From: Glossina fuscipes
Taxonomy: Eukaryota > Arthropoda > Insecta > Diptera > Glossinidae
Direction of reading: 5' to 3'
Length of the DNA: 64,000 bases
Assembly (NCBI RefSeq): GCF_014805625.2
Contig: NW_023998564.1
Coordinates: forward strand, 498,116 to 562,115
In this document: positions 57,736-64,000 of the stretch, piece after piece
How the letters are laid out: the number at the start of each line of letters is the position of its first letter
How positions within the stretch are numbered: position 1 is the first letter of the stretch
Program-made: the position numbers and the translations under genes
Notes under the pieces: model-generated
What the model was told of the DNA's origin: nothing
What the model saw: only the letters and a program-made list of their open reading frames with translations
Databases searched by the model: none

Positions 57736-58639
57736 CGCCTACAGCGGCCACGCGTCAGTGTAAAGAAAACTCTTTTAGCCGATATGATTTTACGTTGGGA
57801 AATGCCTACTCGGTCTTATATTTGAAATGTAATACTTTCTTCAATTATGTGTAACTTAGCGACTGAAGACAATTGATGAAAACATTAGAGGTAATTATAA
57901 GCAGTCAATTATTTGCAAAGGACTTGCCTCGTCTTCAACTAATGCTTTTCGATCACGAACAGGGACCACGTCTTCTTTTACAGCTGCCAATAAAGCGGTC
58001 GGTGTAGAAAATATTCTAAAAAATATAGCAACCCTGTTGCAAAATGGCGACGCTCGAACTTTCCGAAGATCACATTAGCCATCGCAAAACGTTTCATTTC
58101 CATACGCGATTTACTTCAACGGTAATAAGAAAGAGACTTTGGGATGTTTGTGGAGATGTGCAGAATGTCAACAATGATGATTATAATCTCCCTGATAACT
58201 CTCGATATGGACGAACAGTTGAATTTGAAAATATCCTAAATTTTCTAGTGGATAGTGATTCATTAAGTTATAAGAATTAACAGGAAGCCTTGAATCCGTA
58301 CGGTTAACTATGCAAAGACGGGATTAGAGAACCATATATAGGCAAGGAATACGAGATATATCGAATATGTCAATTATCTTTGTCGATCAATTTGCATTTG
58401 ATCTCTATCCACGTATCATCGAAATACACTTTTTAGCGGAATCGTCACCGAATACGACAAATGATAACGTAAACCGTTCTTAGCAATAGCTTTCTACAAA
58501 TCAAAACTCAACATCAACCCCTGAGCCTAGGCTATAAAAGAGGCACGTTGAGTCATATTTTGCTTCATGACCCCTTTATACCTATAAGAGGGCGATTAAA
58601 ACTTTCCACGAAGGAAAGCAAGATGCCCTCAACAATGAT

Positions 58640-58760
58640 GGATATTGTTATTGTTAATATAATTTTAGACTAATGAAATAAATTGTTAGACTGAAAAGGG
58701 GACATTGAGCACTAGCAACCCAGGCTATCGGCTCTAATTTGTAAAAGAACATTCGATATT
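58640..58760 (-). mobile_element. 3' end of the I-type LINE or its SINE
   Basis: On the minus strand AGAGCCGATAGCC, GCTAGTGCTCAATGTC, AATTTATTTCATTAGTCTAA and a tail with interrupted TAA/CAA repeats match 23207-23300 closely. Only about 120 bp is present, as expected for a heavily 5'-truncated insertion. Confidence 0.7.
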
Positions 58761-58869
58761 GAGCCTACTAGTTTTGATATTCTGTACAATGATGGATAGT
58801 AATATAATAAATTAGGAAATAATAAGTAAGAACATTATAATCGAACGACAATGACAATTACATACCCTA

Positions 58870-59400
58870 CACCACAGTTATTCGCTCTTTCTGGTAATGA
58901 TAGTAATAATAAAAAGTACACTTTATTTTCACGCGAAGCAATAATTGTCATGGCTTTAATATGTCGGAGTCCAAAAAAAATAGACCTATGAATTAATTTT
59001 CATCATGGAATATTAAAAATTGAACCATTTTCTGAAGGACTTACTACACATGGGACATCTTATATAGAGTGAGGTTAAAGTGTGGACCAATATGATTCCA
59101 ATTAGATTCACTTAATTATGCTTTTTTGGCATGTAAGGATTTACGTTTCATGAGAATCCGTATATGCGGTGGTATCCGAAAAATAAACCTACGTGGTCCA
59201 GATTCCGTAATGTAGATTTCTTTGTCGATTTACTGTTATGAGCTAATTCTCACCATGAAATTCTGGAGGTTTTTACCATATAAAACTTCCACTTCCGTAG
59301 AAACGATTATATGAGAACGGGTTTGAAAAATTAATAAAAATATCTTACTGTAACTTCATCAAGACCAACTTTTAGCATTAATGCACGGACCAATAAAAAT
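58870..59400 (+). repeat. Type A repeat 3' portion, diverged
   Basis: Phrases 'gaattaattttcat', 'ccatttt..gaaggac', 'gtggaccaatatg' and 'atgtaaggatttac' recall type A tails. Confidence 0.35.
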
Positions 59401-59536
59401 TAAATAGTTCTACCAATTTTTTTTTGTTTTTAATAAGAGCAGTTCGTTTTCATGTAATTAAGTTAATCTCTAATTCTTTTTATCAAATGCAAACATTATT
59501 TTCAGGCAAAGGCAATATTAGTTAACACCTTCTCAC

Positions 59537-60829
59537 CTGCATGGTTGTTTGTAAGCAAATTAATCCTTCAGCCAATTTACTGCCATCACAATTTTCATAT
59601 TTTCGCAAAAATGCTTTATAACGCTTTTCATGCTCTACTCGCCAACGCAATGTAACATTAGTCGTTTTTTCTCTTAATTCGTATAATTGACGGAATTCTT
59701 TAAAGTCCTTTAATAATGACAAATCTAAAGGCTTTCTGCTTTTAAATTTATGTATTGTTTCGCTTTCATCTATAATAGCTTCGGCTAATGCTCTTAAAAA
59801 CATTTCAATGCCATGTAATCGATGATACTCCGAACTACATTTACTCCACCGTTTACTTGTTTGTTGACAGGCCAAGCGTAAAAAGGGACGATTTAAATAT
59901 CTGACATAATTATTGTCAACAGTATGCGATTGAGCATTGTGCAGAGCATCTTTAAAAGCCTCACTTAAAGGAAAATTACGAAATTTAAAGGTTGTATTAC
60001 ACATTTCCAATTTATGATAACAACAGGGCATAATTATCAAATGATCGACTTGAGGCATTTTAAAAAATAATTTCATCGAAGTAATAGTCAAGTCGGCACA
60101 AGCATGTAAACCAATTATGGCCAGCCTTGTTGATGCTTTCAATTTCTCCGCCGTGGCATAATTATATTTGAAATTTTCCATAATAGCATTTTCAATAAAA
60201 GCTGAAGACTCTTCGGTTATGTAATGTTGTGTATAAATTATTGAACTTCTGCTTTCACTTATTTTTTTCGTCTCTTCGAAGCGCTGTGTTGCTTTTCTAA
60301 TACGATAAGAATTCGTCTCCAAACCCAATATACGATAATTATGATTGAGTTCATATAACATTTCGCCTAAATAACCCAAACCGGCACCAAAATCCACGAG
60401 AATGTATCGCTCGGCAGCTATGCCTTCTTTGTTAAGATTTTCATTAATTTTTCTAGTTAATTTAATTATTTCATGTTGTTTTTTCGATTTCAATTTTCGT
60501 GCTCGTGTTAGAGATGAATTCATTTCTCCTTCTACCTCCACTTCTCTACAAGCCTGCAACGGAGTTAGCCGAGCAACTTTTTCACGAAATTCCAGCAAAT
60601 CCGGAATTGTTAAAGCATTGAAAGATTGATGAATCAATGGGAAAGTATTCAATTCATTGTTATCGATTTGCATAAAGTAATTTCGAAAAGTTTGCGGCAT
60701 TTGTTCAAGTGTTCCAGCCTTCAAGAAACATGTATTAGCATTTTGATAGATCCAAGCATATTTTTCCAAAAAACTTAGCGCCTCTCTAAAGTAATCGAAC
60801 GATGCTGTAAATGCTTCAGGCAAAGCCAT
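59537..60829 (-). CDS. METTL25/RRNAD1-family methyltransferase, large exon
   Basis: A long intact minus-strand frame begins MALPEAFTASFDYF at 60829. It has an N-terminal helical region, then a Rossmann SAM-binding fold with motif I VDFGAGLGYLG (residues 145-155), ETNSYRI (171-177), GLHACADLT (240-248) and PCCYHKLE (268-275), the signature of the METTL25/METTL25B (Methyltransf_32) family. It continues with NRPFLRLACQQT, EYHRLHGIEMFLRALAE and KLAEGLICLQ near the end. The frame would stop at TAA 59522-59524 after QVRRC. However, ATGCAG/GTGAGA at 59537/59536 is a consensus splice donor, and relatives continue past this point (LDR..YLKEQ). I infer an intron here, with a last exon I could not find. 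Substrate unproven; it is presumed intracellular because no signal peptide is seen. No frameshifts or stops, so it looks functional. Confidence 0.85.
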
Positions 60830-61155
60830 AATTCTCTAAATGAATGATTGGGAAATATTTAAGTCATTTTCACGAAATATACTCTCTACACTTAGTTTAC
60901 TTTTCTAATGATTTACTAATTTATTTGCATAGTGATGTTTATTCACGCTGCGTGAGGTATAGGAAAACCATAACAAAATTATGCCTTCCTCGTTAAGGAC
61001 TCTTGATGTTCAGCTCATTGACCGCAAACTTTTTTATTAATTTTAAAATTTAAATAACTTAACTTTCTTAGCTTCTTAAGCAACCCATTCGCGCTACTTC
61101 AAGTAAGGACACCATACTACAACTAGTTCGACTACAGTGCCTCACATAATGACGT
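60830..61155. other. METTL25-like upstream region
   Basis: AT-rich sequence upstream of the minus-strand start codon. No clear TATA box at a convincing distance. The start context (gaattATGG) is acceptable. Confidence 0.35.
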
Positions 61156-61159
61156 TAGT

Positions 61160-61990
61160 CATTATACGCTGTACCACAAGCGGTATAAGATTATATTAAG
61201 TTACTACGGACATATGCAACACGCAGAAGCGCTTAAGATAGACCTTCGTTTTATTAAACCAATCGATTCACAATCATTTTCTAAAACAACACAAGCCGGT
61301 CTGTCGATCTATCCGTCTGATATATGCCAATGTAAATTTTGTGTTCAAGCTACAGGTCGCAATTTTTGAGATATATTGATAAAATTTGGTACGTTGACAT
61401 GCTTTGGCCCAAGGATGAACTCTATTGAAAACTTCTCGGATCGGTCTGCTTTTCCAACCACTCCCGGCTAAGTAATAGCATTTCGACAATTCGCTATAAA
61501 AATTTTGAGCCCCCTCTTATGTAACGAAAACTGAAGTTCATATGAGAAAAAGTTCTAATTTTCAATGCTTCATAAGATGAGAATGAGATGATAATAAAAA
61601 TTAACCCTACAAAATTTGGACGACGTACGCCTACTCTTAAATCCTAGTGCACGAAAATTTTTGTTTTTTAGGGCCCAAAAGGCTAAATTTTAATATTTTC
61701 TAATAAATAAGATATATGGAATATATATATATAGATAAGTAATAAGTACAATATAAAAATTAATTACGTTACATTTTGAAAACGTACCACAATTTTTGAG
61801 CCTCTTGGACACAATTATTCTTACGGAAAATAAGCTTTTGTTTGCAAAGACGTCGAATTTTTAAAACGCAGTTGCGTAATAGCATGTTCATATCAAAACA
61901 GGATATATTTCTGTGTTCTATGGCATGAATAAGCATTTTGTTTGGCAATAGGGTGTAGGGTATTTAATAGGAAGCCTAGCCCGACTATAA
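61160..61990 (+). repeat. Type A dispersed repeat, long copy
   Basis: Left end 'attatacgctgtaccacaag' with the dyad, then 'aacacgcagaagcgcttaag', 'gtctgtcgatctatccgtctg', 'aggtcgcaatttttgagata', 'ctttggcccaaggatgaa', and a tail with 'ctgaagttcatatgagaaa' and 'tttggacgacgtacgccta'. About 830 bp, ending 'tagggtgtagggtatttaat'. Confidence 0.7.
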
Positions 61991-62410
61991 TATTTTCACT
62001 TTTCCTTCCTCTTCTGCTCTTAAGCAAATCGAGACAGAGATCTGTTATTCAGCAAAGCAGACATTCGCTGTGATGTGTTACCATGTACTAGGTCGTTAGA
62101 AAAGTCATTTTGTTTCTTTCCTATAGAGGAGCTGATCGTACTTTTTCAAACTCATATTCACAATCAAGCCGAAAGAAAGCTAAATTTTTCAGACGTGATT
62201 TTCCTCCAGGATTTTCACCATGTTTTACTTTTTTACAATAAAAAGGAAAAAATACTGTTCAAGCATGAAAGGAAGAGCATTAATAGATACAAAACCTTGC
62301 ATATCAACGCGTGAGACCGGTGAGATATTAATTGTAAGGAATTCCATTATTCGTGATCACGTGGAAAAGAATTGGTTACCTAAAATTATAGTTTTAGTTT
62401 AGTTTTAGTT

Positions 62411-62467
62411 TATACATTAACAGATCTTAATGTATGCTGATGATGTGAAACTGTTTTCTTCCTTCTC
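62411..62467 (+). mobile_element. LINE RT fragment at the gap edge
   Basis: The frame reads LMYADDVKLFSSF directly before the Ns: the catalytic YADD box of a CR1/Jockey-like RT, closely similar to the decayed box in the RYamide-intron LINE. Sequence before about 62400 is not LINE-like. Confidence 0.7.
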
Positions 62468-62867
62468 NNNNNNNNNNNNNNNNNNNNNNNNNNNNNNNNN
62501 NNNNNNNNNNNNNNNNNNNNNNNNNNNNNNNNNNNNNNNNNNNNNNNNNNNNNNNNNNNNNNNNNNNNNNNNNNNNNNNNNNNNNNNNNNNNNNNNNNNN
62601 NNNNNNNNNNNNNNNNNNNNNNNNNNNNNNNNNNNNNNNNNNNNNNNNNNNNNNNNNNNNNNNNNNNNNNNNNNNNNNNNNNNNNNNNNNNNNNNNNNNN
62701 NNNNNNNNNNNNNNNNNNNNNNNNNNNNNNNNNNNNNNNNNNNNNNNNNNNNNNNNNNNNNNNNNNNNNNNNNNNNNNNNNNNNNNNNNNNNNNNNNNNN
62801 NNNNNNNNNNNNNNNNNNNNNNNNNNNNNNNNNNNNNNNNNNNNNNNNNNNNNNNNNNNNNNNNNNN
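62468..62867. other. Assembly gap (400 N)
   Basis: Exactly 400 unresolved bases, probably a fixed-size or estimated scaffold gap. It lies inside LINE sequence. Confidence 0.98.
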
Positions 62868-63394
62868 TATTTGTTTAGTTGAGTTTCTAGTATAAGTGGA
62901 ATAAATAAAATAAATATATAACAAAAATAAAAGACAAAATCATTTCTTTCCCTTAAATGAATTCTCAGTTAACGGCTCTTATTACGGAGGAAACGTACAC
63001 AGAAATCTCAATAAAATTTGATGCTCAATTATAGAACGAACATAAACAATTTTTCGCGTAGTATTAGTAAATGTTGCTTATATATAACAATTAACTCAAT
63101 ATATATTATATGTATATATGTATATATATATATATATGAATTCACTCAAAGATCAAAGCTATAATTAAGTCACTTTCACTTTATCCTGAAGAAATTAAGA
63201 CTATTATGTAATAGTTTAATCAGATATATATTGTCCTTGAGGCGATAAGACTATATATGAGATTAGATTCTAGTCTTTCTAGTTTATTCCTTCGTTAATT
63301 TTACTAAATTTATACTTTTGCTTAATCTCCGCAATAAACAATGCTCCACGGCAGGGACAGAAGGAATTTATAATCTCTTTTTTTGGGACGTCAA

Positions 63395-63540
63395 TTCGCA
63401 AAAGCCATCTGTTGATTCCTCAAGTTGATTGCTCTTTGGCAAAATCCTTTCAAGCAAGAGTTACAAAAGCTTTCAATTCCCTTCCTAGGGAGCTACAATG
63501 CTTTAGATATTCTTCTCTCTCTCTTACAAACATAAATCGT
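63395..63540 (+). mobile_element. LINE C-terminal fragment
   Basis: The frame reads VDCSLAKSFQARVTKAFNSL, then PRELQCFRYSSLSL, matching the R....WN.LP.E......S......F end of CR1/Jockey-type ORF2. It may belong to the element cut by the gap. Confidence 0.55.
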
Positions 63541-63585
63541 CGATCCGTCTGTGTTATCTTTGCTGTAAACATTCTTCTGGTAGCA

Positions 63586-63604
63586 TATATATATATATAT
63601 AGAC

Positions 63605-63635
<31 letters not shown>

Positions 63636-63660
63636 TATAGAGAGAAAGAGAGAGAGAAAG
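63586..63660. repeat. TA/GA compound microsatellite
   Basis: (TA)n followed by (GA)n with a few interruptions, about 75 bp. The frames across it (RERERERD...) are artefacts. Confidence 0.95.
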
Positions 63661-63689
63661 GTAACTCGAAGTTGTTGAGGAAGGAAAAT

Positions 63690-64000
63690 ATTTTATTTCC
63701 TGCACCACTTGTGGTACAAGAGTATATAAGTTCATGCGGACGTATGCAACATCCAGAAGGATTTAAGACAGACATATCTTTTATTATATCGATCTAAGCT
63801 TATCAGTCCGTTTATCCGTTGGGTTTTCTTGCCTACTACAGGCCGCAATCTTTGCAATGTTTTAATGAAATTTATTATACTGACGCACTTTGGCCCAAGG
63901 ACAAGCGCTAATGATCGTCGTGATTTTGGTCGTTATATGAATAACGGTCGTTATATGAATAGCGGGCCGTGGCCTATTATAGTGTTTTTACATGTCTTTT
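63690..64000 (+). repeat. Type A dispersed repeat, cut by the window end
   Basis: 'ctgcaccacttgtggtacaag', 'acatccagaaggatttaagaca', 'ttttattatatcgatc' and 'gcactttggcccaaggac' in type A order. Confidence 0.7.

Noticed and set aside
58044..58280. Plus-strand 78-codon frame starting with ATG
   Set aside because: No recognised domain or neighbours that would support it; an adjacent frame also looks open, so this may be decayed coding sequence of unknown origin.
62427..62924. Long frames made of X residues
   Set aside because: Artefact of the 400-N gap.
63412..63735. Arg/Glu-repeat and Ser/Leu-repeat frames
   Set aside because: Produced by the TA/GA microsatellite.
24000..64000. CRISPR-like arrays
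   Set aside because: The recurring blocks are dispersed transposon-like repeats with irregular spacing in a eukaryotic genome.

Overview
The window is AT-rich, gene-poor nuclear DNA from an insect, most likely a higher (schizophoran) fly. The evidence is a spliced RYamide neuropeptide gene of dipteran layout, mariner and I-type retroelements, fly-type interspersed repeats with TCCGTCTGTC cores, and short introns with GT..AG ends. The abundance of broken transposons and gene fragments suggests heterochromatin or a similar low-recombination region; this is inference. A tephritid or related fly is plausible, but the sequence alone does not fix the family.

Layout. 1-13.6 kb holds degraded pieces of ordinary host genes: an ATPAF2-like C-terminus, the N-terminal part of the copper chaperone CCS, a CHK/ecdysteroid-kinase-like pseudogene, and a spindle-E/TDRD9-like helicase fragment that keeps an intron. 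Among them lie a nearly full-length RNase H-bearing LINE (minus strand, 5.2-10.0 kb), a deleted relative of it (11.0-11.6 kb) and tRNA-derived SINEs. 13.5-15.4 kb is repetitive and ends in a probable solo LTR with a 68-bp tandem repeat. 16-24 kb carries a LINE tail, an almost complete mariner with one nonsense codon, a second SINE copy and the 3' end of an I-type LINE whose tail resembles the SINE at 10.8 kb. 24-43 kb is mostly unannotatable AT-rich sequence with two small MITE-like inverted-repeat elements, mariner relics and many copies of a long dispersed repeat ('type A').

44.1-51.2 kb is the best-supported gene: a three-exon RYamide precursor. A 6.2-kb first intron contains a degenerate LINE, which itself contains a deleted mariner. 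51-59 kb is again repeats ('type A' and 'type B') plus one unassigned exon-like frame at 54.8 kb. 59.5-60.8 kb is a long intact METTL25-family methyltransferase exon on the minus strand. 60.8-64 kb holds repeats, a 400-base assembly gap in LINE sequence, and a GA microsatellite.

Only the RYamide and METTL25-like genes look functional. The two are unrelated in role (a secreted neuropeptide and an intracellular methyltransferase), and no operon-like or pathway relationship is visible. Similarity calls come from recognising family motifs by eye; no database search was run.
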